The notes beneath the pieces were generated by a model, which saw only the letters and a list, made by a program, of their open reading frames with translations, made no database searches and was not told the origin of the DNA. From Bradyrhizobium sp. CCBAU 051011 (lineage in GTDB: Bacteria; Pseudomonadota; Alphaproteobacteria; Rhizobiales; Xanthobacteraceae): 64,000 nucleotides of DNA. Below, in pieces: positions 54,692-63,080 of this stretch (positions are counted from its first letter, which is position 1; each line of letters starts with the position of its first letter). The translations under genes and the position numbers were made by a program. Location of the stretch: assembly GCF_009930815.1 (NCBI RefSeq), contig NZ_CP022222.1:6242501-6306500 (forward strand), in the 5' to 3' direction.

Positions 54692-57064
54692 TCACGCCGC
54701 CTTCGCCTTGGCATCCTGAATCGCGCGCCACACCCGCTCCGGCGTCAGCGGCATGTCGATATGGGTGATGCCGTAGTCCGACAGCGCATCCACCACCGCA
54801 TTGACGATGCAGACGAGGCTGCCGGCGCAGCCGGCTTCGCCGCAGCCCTTGGTGCCGAGCGGATTGGATTTCGCCGGCGAGGGGTGGTCACCGATCTCCA
54901 TCTGCGGGATGTCCTCCGCGCGCGGCAAGGCATAGTCCATGAACGAGCCGGTGATCGGCTGGCCGTTTGTGTCGTAACTGACCTGCTCCATCAGCGCCTG
55001 GCCGATGCCCTGCGCCACGCCGCCATGCAGCTGGCCGGCGACGATCATCGGATTGACCACGGTGCCGAAATCATTGACGGCGAAGTAGCGCACGATTGCC
55101 ACGACGCCGGTTTCGGGATCGATCTCGACTTCCGCGACATGGCAGCCATTGGGAAAGGTGGAAGGCGTGTCATTGGTGGCATGGTCGACGTCGAGCGACA
55201 ACGGCGCCCCCTCCGGCATCTTGCCCTCGCGCAGCCGCTGCGCCAGCTCCATGATGCCGATCGAGCGGTCAGTGCCGGCGATGGTGAAGCGGCCGCCGGC
55301 GAATTCGATATCACCCTCGGACGCTTCCATCAGATGCGCGGCGGCCTGCTTGCCCTTTGCGACCACGAGCGCGGAGGCTTCGACGATCGCCTGGCCGGTC
55401 GCGGTGATCGAGCGCGAGCCGCCGGTGCCGTTGCCGAAACGGACGAGATCGCTGTCGTTCTGCTCGATCGTGATCTTTTCGAAGGGCACGCCGAGCTGCG
55501 CCGACAGCACCTGCGCGAACGGCGTGGCGTGGCCCTGGCCGTAATCGAGCGTGCCGGTGGTAAGCTTCACCGAACCATCCGGCTCGAAAGTGATCTTGCC
55601 GAGTTCGCCGCTGGGAGGAGCGGTCACTTCCAGATAGGAGCCAACGGCGATGCCGCGCAGCCTGCCGTTCTTCTTGCTCTCCTTCTTGCGCTTGCCAAAG
55701 TTGGCGTGGTCGGAAATCTCCAGCGCCTTGTTGAAGACGCCGGCGAAATCGCCGCTGTCATAGGTGACGCCAGAAGCCGCCGCGAATGGCAGTTGCGCCG
55801 GCTTGATGAAGTTGCGCTTGCGCAAGGTGAGGCGATTGATGCCCATCTCGTCGGCGGCGCGGTCGATCAGCCGCTCCATGTAGTAGTTGGCTTCGGGCCG
55901 GCCGGCGCCGCGATAGGCGCCCATCAGCGTGGTGTTGGTCAGCACCGTCTTGATGTCGACGCCGAGCAGCGGCGTGCGATAGACGCTCGCCAGATTCTTG
56001 CCGGTGTTGAGCGACAACGGCCCCGGCGCGACGCCGGTGATGTAGGCGCCGAGATTGCCGTAGCCCTGCAGGCGTACCGCGAGGAATTTACCCTCGGCGT
56101 CCAACGCCAGTTCAGCGTGAATCAGCTGCGCGCGGCCGTGGCTGTCGGAAAGAAAGCTGGTCGAACGTTCGTCGGTCCATTTGACCGGACGGCCCAACGC
56201 CTTCGCCGCATGGAGGATGCAGGTGTATTCGGGATAGCTGACGTTCTTCATGCCGAAGGAGCCGCCGACATTGGCGGTGAGGATGCGCACCTTGTCGTTC
56301 GGCACGTTGAGGATTTTCGCCAGCGTTACCTTGTTGCCGGAGACACCCTGCGTCGGCACCTGCAGCGTGAAACGCTCGGCCGTCTTGTCGTAGGCGGCCA
56401 GCGCGACGCGCGGCTCCATCGAGACGACAGCCACGCGGGTGTTGACGATGTCGAGTTTGGTAACATGCGCGGCGGCGGCGAACGCCGCATCGATCTTGGC
56501 GGCATCGCCATAGTGATAGTCGAGCGCGACATTGTTCGGGATGTGATCGTAAAGCTGCGGCGCGCCGGGCTTTGCCGCTTCCGCCGCATCGGTCACCGCC
56601 GGCAGCGGCTCGATGTCGAGTTCGACGGCCTCAGCGGCATCGCGCGCCTGCGCCAGCGTTTCGGCGACCACGAAGGCGATGGGATCGCCGACGAAGCGCA
56701 CCTTGTCGGTCGAAAGCGCCGGACGGTTGGTCTGCAACAGCGGCGAGCCGTCGCGGCTCTTCAGCGGCAGGCCGCAGGTGAACGGGCTGTAGCCGGCGGC
56801 TTCCAGGTCCTTGCCGGTCCAGACGCCGAGCACCCCGGGCATCGCCCTGGCGGCGGCGGTGTCGATGCCCTTGATGATTCCATGGGCATGGCTGGAACGC
56901 ACCATCCAGCAATAGGCCTGGCCGGGCAGGGTGAAATCGTCGGTGTATTTGCCGCGCCCACGCACCAGCGTGTCGTCTTCCTTGCGGCGCACCGGCTGCC
57001 CCACACCGTATTTTTGCAGTGCGATAGCGTTGTCCAGGGAGGAGGCCGACGTGTGGTCTTGCAT
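54692..57064 (-). CDS. Xanthine dehydrogenase/CoxL-family molybdopterin-binding subunit
   Basis: 790 aa, full length for large subunits of molybdenum hydroxylases. Family markers are VRRKEDDTLVRGRGKYTDDF, the loop GAYRGAGRPEANYYMERLID and the C-terminal GTKGCGEAGCAGSL with the catalytic Glu. The AYRGAGR loop is the form II type; true aerobic CO dehydrogenase has AYRCSFR, so CO oxidation is unlikely. The small iron-sulfur and FAD subunits are not encoded next to it. Substrate unknown. Confidence 0.93.
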   Translation of the reverse strand: MQDHTSASSLDNAIALQKYGVGQPVRRKEDDTLVRGRGKYTDDFTLPGQAYCWMVRSSHAHGIIKGIDTAAARAMPGVLGVWTGKDLEAAGYSPFTCGLPLKSRDGSPLLQTNRPALSTDKVRFVGDPIAFVVAETLAQARDAAEAVELDIEPLPAVTDAAEAAKPGAPQLYDHIPNNVALDYHYGDAAKIDAAFAAAAHVTKLDIVNTRVAVVSMEPRVALAAYDKTAERFTLQVPTQGVSGNKVTLAKILNVPNDKVRILTANVGGSFGMKNVSYPEYTCILHAAKALGRPVKWTDERSTSFLSDSHGRAQLIHAELALDAEGKFLAVRLQGYGNLGAYITGVAPGPLSLNTGKNLASVYRTPLLGVDIKTVLTNTTLMGAYRGAGRPEANYYMERLIDRAADEMGINRLTLRKRNFIKPAQLPFAAASGVTYDSGDFAGVFNKALEISDHANFGKRKKESKKNGRLRGIAVGSYLEVTAPPSGELGKITFEPDGSVKLTTGTLDYGQGHATPFAQVLSAQLGVPFEKITIEQNDSDLVRFGNGTGGSRSITATGQAIVEASALVVAKGKQAAAHLMEASEGDIEFAGGRFTIAGTDRSIGIMELAQRLREGKMPEGAPLSLDVDHATNDTPSTFPNGCHVAEVEIDPETGVVAIVRYFAVNDFGTVVNPMIVAGQLHGGVAQGIGQALMEQVSYDTNGQPITGSFMDYALPRAEDIPQMEIGDHPSPAKSNPLGTKGCGEAGCAGSLVCIVNAVVDALSDYGITHIDMPLTPERVWRAIQDAKAKAA

Positions 57065-57272
57065 CGAAAAGCACCTGAAATGCTGGATTTTCTTGGACTT
57101 TCCCGGTTCCGCGGGTTCCCGCTGAGATAACGTACCGTATCATTCCGGACAACGCCTGATTGGGCATAGTCCTATGTGATGGGTTGTTGCGTACCCCCTT
57201 GGCGCTGCTAAAGTTTCCGTGAACGGTAATTTTCTTCGGCGGCCGGGAGCGGCCCGCGGAAAGACAGTTTTG

Positions 57273-58316
57273 ATGAATGAGGATACGCGGCTGCGCGAAG
57301 GCCTTCAGGCCGGTGCCAGCCCGTCAGGGTCGGTTGCGGCGGCAACGGCAAACGGTGTCTATGCCGCGCTTGATCTTGGCACCAACAATTGCCGGCTTTT
57401 GATCGCCAGCCCGGTCGGCGACAGCTTTCGCGTGGTGGATTCGTTTTCGCGGATCATCCGGCTCGGCGAGGGCATTTCCGCAACCGGTTCCATCAGCGAG
57501 GCGGCGATCGAGCGCGCCATCGCGGCGCTCAGCATCTGCAGCGACAAGATCCGCTACCGCAAGGCCAAGCGCCTGCGGCTGATCGCAACCGAGGCCTGCC
57601 GCGCGGCCGCCAATGCCGACAGCTTTCGCGCCCGCGTCGCTGATGAGACCGGCATCCGCCTCGAGGTGATTGATCGCGAGACCGAGGCGACGCTGGCCGT
57701 GATCGGCTGCTCGCCGCTGCTCGATCCAAGGGGGCGGGGCGCTATCCTGTTCGACATCGGCGGCGGCTCGACCGAACTGGTTCGGATCGAGCGCGATCCG
57801 GACCAGCAGTACGCGCCACCGCGGATCAAGGCGTGGATGTCGGTGCCGCTCGGCGTCGTCACGCTGGCCGAGCATTTCGGCGGACGCGACGTAACGACGA
57901 AATCCTATGCGCAGATGGTGCGCGACGTCGCGCAATATGTGGCGCCGTTCGCGGCCGAGCACGGCACGGATTTACGCGACATGCATATGCTGGGCACCTC
58001 GGGCACCGTGACGACGCTTGCCGGCGTCCATCTCAATCTGGCACGTTATGACCGCCGCCGCATCGACGGCATCTGGATGAACAGTTCTGACGTCACGGCC
58101 GTGATCCAGCGGCTGCTCGGCATGAGCTATCAGGAGCGCGCCGACAATAATTGCATCAGTGTCGAGCGCGCCGATCTGGTGCTGGCCGGCTGCGCCATTC
58201 TCGACGCGATTCGCGATGCCTTCCCGATGCCGCGGCTGCGCGTCGCCGACCGCGGCCTGCGGGAGGGCATGCTGGTCGAGATGATGCGCGAGGACGGCGC
58301 GCTCAGGGCGTGCTGA
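57273..58316 (+). CDS. Ppx/GppA-family phosphatase
   Basis: 347 aa. Actin-like ATPase motifs ALDLGTNNCRLLIASPVG (about 33-50) and the phosphate loop ILFDIGGGSTELVRIE are intact, and the later LGTSGTVTTLAGVHL matches the family. It hydrolyses polyphosphate or pppGpp in this family. The ATG at 57273 gives a 30-residue low-complexity lead; another ATG further upstream is less likely. Ppx/GppA commonly neighbours rlmE in alphaproteobacteria; here rlmE is 1,977 bases downstream, with two extra genes in between. Confidence 0.9.
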   Translation: MNEDTRLREGLQAGASPSGSVAAATANGVYAALDLGTNNCRLLIASPVGDSFRVVDSFSRIIRLGEGISATGSISEAAIERAIAALSICSDKIRYRKAKRLRLIATEACRAAANADSFRARVADETGIRLEVIDRETEATLAVIGCSPLLDPRGRGAILFDIGGGSTELVRIERDPDQQYAPPRIKAWMSVPLGVVTLAEHFGGRDVTTKSYAQMVRDVAQYVAPFAAEHGTDLRDMHMLGTSGTVTTLAGVHLNLARYDRRRIDGIWMNSSDVTAVIQRLLGMSYQERADNNCISVERADLVLAGCAILDAIRDAFPMPRLRVADRGLREGMLVEMMREDGALRAC

Positions 58317-58332
58317 TGTCCCGGAGGCAGCT

Positions 58333-58974
58333 CTAGGCGGCGCGCCGAATCTCTTCCATCTTTTGATTGATCTGCTTGCCGGCATCGTCCGCAAGCTTCA
58401 GCGACATGTCGGCTATCCGGCGACTGCTTTCCAGAACATTCTCCACGGTCTCACGCACCATGTCGCTTTGTACGGCGGCAACGTCCTGAGGCGTTCGACA
58501 GGCCCACAAATCATTCATGCGGTCCATGCTCTTCTCGACCTGGTGCCGAACCAGATCGAAGTATTCTCGAGACATCCCACCCATCATCTGGGCGGCAGCA
58601 GTGCTGGTGTAAAGTATGGTTTGGGTGCTGGTTTGGGTGCTGCGGGACGAGCGTTCCGTTGCCTGCTGCACTCCTTCTCCCGACAAGCCGAGTGTGCGGC
58701 TAAGTTGCTCTGTTGACCGACCCATGACTGTGGTCGCCATATCCAGACCGAAGCGCCAGGCGTTCTGCAACGTCTCGGCGTTTTGCTGAACCAGATTGGC
58801 GCTCACCCGAGCCACTTCCTGCCCAGCCTCAGCCGCAACTTGTCCGAGGCGCGCTGTTTGCTCGGCTGCGGCTTGTCCGGCGCGGCTGGCCTGCTCGGCA
58901 GTCGTCTCGCTGGCGCGGCGGGCGGCGTCCTCAATGCCTTGTGTAAACTTTTCCTCCTGGCGTGGGTTTGCCAT
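58333..58974 (-). CDS. Phasin-family protein
   Basis: 213 aa, almost entirely helical, rich in Ala, Gln, Glu and Thr, without membrane segments. The repeated AGQAAAEQTARLGQVAAEAG region and the core TLQNAWRFGLDMATTVMG and REYFDLVRHQVEKSMDRMND resemble phasins, which coat polyhydroxyalkanoate granules. A low-complexity STQTSTQT stretch lies in the middle. ATG 58972-58974 has CGGAG upstream; the open frame extends further but without phasin character. It is convergent with the Ppx/GppA gene, and a second phasin is at 62392. Confidence 0.85.
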   Translation of the reverse strand: MANPRQEEKFTQGIEDAARRASETTAEQASRAGQAAAEQTARLGQVAAEAGQEVARVSANLVQQNAETLQNAWRFGLDMATTVMGRSTEQLSRTLGLSGEGVQQATERSSRSTQTSTQTILYTSTAAAQMMGGMSREYFDLVRHQVEKSMDRMNDLWACRTPQDVAAVQSDMVRETVENVLESSRRIADMSLKLADDAGKQINQKMEEIRRAA

Positions 58975-59181
58975 CTTTTTCTCCGCTGATTGCAGGTTGA
59001 TGACTTTGCCCCAGCTCCTTCCGGGCAACGCGATCGCTGTGGACCCGTTCCAGACCTGCCGATCTTTTCCGCCGCTCTCGATGTTGCTTAGGAACGGCGG
59101 CCGCATCTCCATGGTTATGCCGCAGACTGGCTCTTCGCCTGCCGCAATTCGGCTTGCTACGCACGTCACGAGGCTCAGCGA

Positions 59182-60132
59182 ATGACCACAGCTGAAACCG
59201 TTCTTGTCATCATTGCAGGCGTTCTCCTTCTTCTGGTGATCGGGAACATCGTGTTCTCGTTCGTGGCCGAACGGAAGAACCCGCCAATCGGTCGTTTCAT
59301 CGACTGTGAAGGTGTGCGACTTCATTACATCGATCGTGGTGATCCCGCAGCTCCATGCGTCGTGCTGTTCCACGGCAACGGCTCGATGATCCAGGATTTC
59401 ATACTGAGCGGATTGGTGGACCATCTTGCTCGCCGCAAGAGGGTTATATGCTTTGATCGGCCAGGCTTCGGCTACAGCCAGCGGCCCCGCTTGCGCATCT
59501 GGACAGCGACATCGCAGGCCGGGCTGTTCGTTAAGGCGCTCAAGGCGCTCGGCGTGCACAGTCCCGTCGTGCTTGGCCACTCATGGGGGGCCTTGGTTGC
59601 CGTCGCCATCGGATTTGAAAAGGACTATCCGATCCGTGGTCTTGTGCTTGCTTCCGGTTATTACTTTCCGACACGGCGATGGGACTTCTGGATGATGTCA
59701 GGTCCAGCGATACCGGTGTTGGGCGATCTGGTTCGCTACACAATAGCGCCGGTCATCTCATGGGCCATTCTGCCGATATTGTTTCGCAAGCTTTTTGCGC
59801 CCCGCGCTGTTCCGGTGAACTTCAAGGACGGCTTTCCAGCCTCCCTGACTCTCAGGCCGAAACAGTTGAGGGCGGCCGCTGAGGAAAGCGCGTTCCTCAT
59901 CCCGGAAGCAGCACGGCTTCAATCGCGCTATCAGGACGTGCGGTGTCCGATCCACATCTTCCACGGAACAGGTGACCAGATTATCGAACCTGAACAGGCC
60001 GGACGCCTACACGAGGTGCTGGGTGGGTCCGACTTGCATCTTGTGCGGGATGCCGGACACATGGTGACGTATGTCGACAGCGCCACCATCGTTCAGGCCG
60101 TCGAGTCCCTGGAAGTCGCCATGACCAAATAG
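59182..60132 (+). CDS. Alpha/beta hydrolase with N-terminal membrane anchor
   Basis: 316 aa. Residues about 5-29 (VLVIIAGVLLLLVIGNIVFS) form a membrane anchor. The hydrolase domain starts near residue 46 (LHYIDRGDPAAP). The nucleophile elbow is GHSWGALVAV, the acid in GTGDQII and the His in AGHMVTYVD, with HGNGSM as oxyanion loop. Substrate unknown. It is divergent from the phasin gene, sharing 207 bases of upstream DNA, which suggests a related function in storage-polymer or lipid metabolism. Confidence 0.88.
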   Translation: MTTAETVLVIIAGVLLLLVIGNIVFSFVAERKNPPIGRFIDCEGVRLHYIDRGDPAAPCVVLFHGNGSMIQDFILSGLVDHLARRKRVICFDRPGFGYSQRPRLRIWTATSQAGLFVKALKALGVHSPVVLGHSWGALVAVAIGFEKDYPIRGLVLASGYYFPTRRWDFWMMSGPAIPVLGDLVRYTIAPVISWAILPILFRKLFAPRAVPVNFKDGFPASLTLRPKQLRAAAEESAFLIPEAARLQSRYQDVRCPIHIFHGTGDQIIEPEQAGRLHEVLGGSDLHLVRDAGHMVTYVDSATIVQAVESLEVAMTK

Positions 60133-60293
60133 GAGGTGGCGTACGGAAGGTGGGTTTGGCGATCTACATACTTCGCCACATGGGCTGATGGTCCCGCATG
60201 ACGGCCTCGTCATACTCGCTTCAATGCGCATCCGGTTCCGTGCTATTGATTCCAGCGCCGGGTCCCGGCTCACATCTCAAGACAAGCATCGAT

Positions 60294-60983
60294 ATGGCAA
60301 AAGACACCACCGGACGCCTCCACGTCACGGTCAAGACCGGCGGCAAGCGCAAGCTGTCGTCAAAGCTCTGGCTGGAGCGGCAACTCAACGATCCCTATGT
60401 GGCGAAAGCCAAGCGGGACGGCTATCGCTCGCGCGCGGCCTACAAGCTGATCGAGATCGACGACAAATACCGGGTGCTCAAACCGGGCCTCGCGGTGGTC
60501 GATCTCGGCGCCGCGCCCGGCGGCTGGAGCCAGATTGCGGCCCGGCGCGTCGGCGCGGTCAACGGCAAGGGCAAGGTGGTTGCGATCGATCTCCTTGAGA
60601 TGCCGGAAATCCCCGGCGTCGAGTTCGCGCAGCTCGACTTCCTGGCCGAGGACGCGCCGGAGAAACTGATCGCGATGATGGGCGGGCGCGCCGACGTGGT
60701 GATGTCCGACATGGCGGCCAACACCACGGGCCACCGCAAGACGGATCAATTGCGCATCATCGGCCTCGTCGAGACGGCGGCGGCCTTTGCTGCCGACGTG
60801 CTCAATCCCGGCGGAACGTTCCTGGCAAAGGTGTTTCAGAGCGGCGCCGATGCCGAACTGGTCGCGCAATTGAAGCGCGATTTTGCCAGCGTGCGCCACG
60901 TCAAGCCGGCCTCGAGCCGCCAGGATTCTTCGGAGCGCTACGTGCTGGCGATGGGATTTCGCGGACACCGCAATCAGCCCTGA
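60294..60983 (+). CDS. rlmE: 23S rRNA 2'-O-ribose methyltransferase RlmE (RrmJ/FtsJ)
   Basis: 229 aa. The N-terminal basic region precedes [20 protein letters not shown] with the first catalytic Lys. The SAM site [14 protein letters not shown] is followed by the DMAANTTGH loop, FLAKVFQSG with the second Lys and [11 protein letters not shown] with the Glu. This completes a K-D-K-E catalytic set. It methylates the ribose of U2552 in 23S rRNA in E. coli. ATG at 60294; upstream in-frame starts lack similarity. Confidence 0.95.
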   Translation: MAKDTTGRLHVTVKTGGKRKLSSKLWLERQLNDPYVAKAKRDGYRSRAAYKLIEIDDKYRVLKPGLAVVDLGAAPGGWSQIAARRVGAVNGKGKVVAIDLLEMPEIPGVEFAQLDFLAEDAPEKLIAMMGGRADVVMSDMAANTTGHRKTDQLRIIGLVETAAAFAADVLNPGGTFLAKVFQSGADAELVAQLKRDFASVRHVKPASSRQDSSERYVLAMGFRGHRNQP

Positions 60984-61195
60984 GCGCAACCTTCACGGCA
61001 GAACGGCTGGACATCGTCTTACACGGTTGCCGCGTGAGGGCTGGCGGGCACCGCGCCTTCCACGAATCCTGTTGGAACTTTGCCCGGAAGGGCGTATTTC
61101 TTTAGTCAGGCGCGGTCTGTTCATCCGCATGCAGCCCTGACGCCGCCGGGAATTTCTGCAGCGAGCCGCGCCTCCGTCTGGGAAGGAGTATTCCC

Positions 61196-62029
61196 GTGAT
61201 GGAGCAGAGGACCAGAGTTGGTAATCGACTGTTAGCTGCGTTGCCAACAGCAGACCTCGATTTGCTTGTGCGTCATTTCCGACTGGTTTCGCTTGAACGG
61301 GACACCGTATTGGTGCGGTCGGGCGATCCGATCGGACGGCTTTATTTTCCCCTTACCGGCCTGATCGCCTTCGTCATGGACATGCCGAACGGACAAACGG
61401 TCGCAACCGCCGTTGTCGGCAACGAGGGCGCCGTGGGCGTTCTGACGGCGCTCGGGCCTACCCGCTCTCCGATGACGGCGGTGGTGCGCGTGGCAGGAAC
61501 GGCGCTGCAGATTTCGCCGACGCAATTTCAGGGCGCGCTTGGACGCAGCAGCGCCTTGAGGGGAGCGGTTCAAACCCACACCAGGGCGCTCATGGCGCAA
61601 TTCCAGCATGTCGCAGCCTGCAATGCGCTGCACTCGGTAACGGCCCGGCTGGCGAACTGGTTGCTGCAGGTCCACGATCGGGCCGGGGGCGATACCTTGC
61701 CCCTGACGCAAGATACGCTTGCGGAATTGCTCGGCGTGCGCCGCCCCACGGTGACGCATATCGTAGGCAAGCTGCGCGACGCGGGTGGAATCCGGTCCAA
61801 TCGGCGGGGCTTGATCGAGATCGACAGGCCGCGGCTCGAGATGGCGACATGCGAATGCTACCAGCTCATGCGCCGTCGAATCGATCGTATCGTCCACACC
61901 GAGGAGGCACAGACGCCACCGTCCGGGGCTGATGTGGCGGCCTTGTTTGCCAACGCGGATGAGACCCGGCCGCGCACGCCGGCGCGGGGAGTGTCCGGCC
62001 AGCGGCCGCGGCATCATTGGCCGGATTGA
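61196..62029 (+). CDS. Crp/Fnr-family transcriptional regulator
   Basis: 277 aa from a GTG at 61196 (ATG at 61199 is equally possible), with GGGAAGGAG upstream. An N-terminal cyclic-nucleotide-like sensor domain (FRLVSLERDTVLVRSGDPIG, about 20-130) and a C-terminal winged helix (LPLTQDTLAELLGVRRPTVT) are present. The cysteines do not form the FNR iron-sulfur pattern. The last 30-35 residues are Ala/Pro/Arg-rich. It could respond to stress or low oxygen and control the storage-granule genes nearby, but targets are unknown. Confidence 0.92.
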   Translation: MMEQRTRVGNRLLAALPTADLDLLVRHFRLVSLERDTVLVRSGDPIGRLYFPLTGLIAFVMDMPNGQTVATAVVGNEGAVGVLTALGPTRSPMTAVVRVAGTALQISPTQFQGALGRSSALRGAVQTHTRALMAQFQHVAACNALHSVTARLANWLLQVHDRAGGDTLPLTQDTLAELLGVRRPTVTHIVGKLRDAGGIRSNRRGLIEIDRPRLEMATCECYQLMRRRIDRIVHTEEAQTPPSGADVAALFANADETRPRTPARGVSGQRPRHHWPD

Positions 62030-62047
62030 AAGCCCGCGGCGGCGGCC

Positions 62048-62266
62048 CTATGCCGATAGGGCGAATGCGGGGCCGGACATGCGCCATTCCTCTTCCGGCT
62101 CGTGCACCCAGGCCTCCCGGGCAAACCATTCGTGGTTGGTCTGGCAGATCGAGCAGAAGGTGCGCGCGAAAAACACCGGACTGGATCGAAACCTGTCCCG
62201 TTCCGATTTCATCCCCGTCGGGATAGCGCGCCCCGTTCCGGGGCATTTGATCATGACCACGCCCAT
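62048..62266 (-). CDS. Small CPxTG zinc-ribbon-like protein
   Basis: 72 aa. CPGTGRAIPTGMKSE is followed after about 20 residues by CSICQTNHEW; the pattern of Cys, CxxC and a trailing TNHEWFAREAWV suggests a minimal zinc-ribbon-like fold. CGGAGGA lies upstream of ATG 62264-62266, so that start is preferred to MIKCPG at 62254. The function is unknown; I recall similar short proteins as frequent in Bradyrhizobium. It is convergent with the Crp/Fnr gene and intact, unlike its relative at 32728. Confidence 0.8.
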   Translation of the reverse strand: MGVVMIKCPGTGRAIPTGMKSERDRFRSSPVFFARTFCSICQTNHEWFAREAWVHEPEEEWRMSGPAFALSA

Positions 62267-62391
62267 CCTGTTCCTCCGTTGCTGAATTTGATTTTTGTGT
62301 CGACGCAGCTTCGCCATCGGCTGGAACGCGCCCTTCTCACAGGGGTGCTTATTCCAGCCGATCCCGGCGGGCCGCAAAGTTCGATGATGAT

Positions 62392-62862
62392 CTAGGCCGC
62401 TTTCTGCAGCGCGCTGGCAAAGCTCTTTTTGAGCGGATCGGCCGTTTCGGTCGCGATCTTGCGCGTAAGCTGCCAAAGTTCCCGGCTCTGTGCGGTCGTG
62501 GCTTCGAAGTTCTTGCAGCCCTGCGCGGCCGAGAGTTGCAGGATTTCCGAGGGCGATTTCATGCCCAGGAGATGGCTGAGAAAGTCAAAGGCGGAGCTGG
62601 TGTTGACGCTGGAGAACTCAAGGAGTTTGGCGGCATAGTCCGCCGTGCCCTTTGCGTTGGCTGAATAGGCTTCCCGAAGCGCGTCATTGACCGCTCCTGA
62701 GGCCATCTTCACCTTCTCGATGTTCTCCTTTGCTCGAATTACGTTCTGCTCGGCGAGCCCATTAAAAATGCCGGGCATTCCAAGGAACGACGTGGCAGAA
62801 AGCTTCTCGTCGGCACCAGCTTTCGGATCGGTGTTCGTTTCCTTCGTATTGGCTTGATTCAC
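62392..62862 (-). CDS. Phasin-2-type protein
   Basis: 156 aa starting at GTG 62860-62862, or 162 aa from GTG 62880; the first is preferred since AAAGGA lies at a workable distance upstream. Helical throughout; the core NVIRAKENIEKVKMASGAVN, then SSAFDFLSHLLGMKSPSEIL and FEATTAQSRELWQLTRK matches phasin family members. It is predicted to bind polyhydroxyalkanoate granules. The N-terminal part is charged and without secretion signal. Confidence 0.88.
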   Translation of the reverse strand: MNQANTKETNTDPKAGADEKLSATSFLGMPGIFNGLAEQNVIRAKENIEKVKMASGAVNDALREAYSANAKGTADYAAKLLEFSSVNTSSAFDFLSHLLGMKSPSEILQLSAAQGCKNFEATTAQSRELWQLTRKIATETADPLKKSFASALQKAA

Positions 62863-63080
62863 GCGTCTTCGTCCTTTCACTCAAAACCGAACAAAACGGA
62901 AGAATTCCCCATTGGCGGGGTCCCGACACGGAGCAGCCCCGCGCGGTGTCGAACGAGATATGACTGATGGTGGCGGAAGCTTCCGTTCGCTTTCTGACGC
63001 TCAGATCAGATTCTTCCTTACGGCGCAGGATGTTCCGAGTGGTGCGGAATGGGACAATCCGCGGAGGGCTCACCCTGAGC

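Noticed and set aside
54692..57064. Aerobic carbon monoxide dehydrogenase
   Set aside because: The active-site loop reads AYRGAGR rather than AYRCSFR, and the other subunits are missing.
54761..57130. Open plus-strand frame of about 789 codons
   Set aside because: Exact antisense of the coxL-type gene; a common result of GC-rich third positions. No domain seen.
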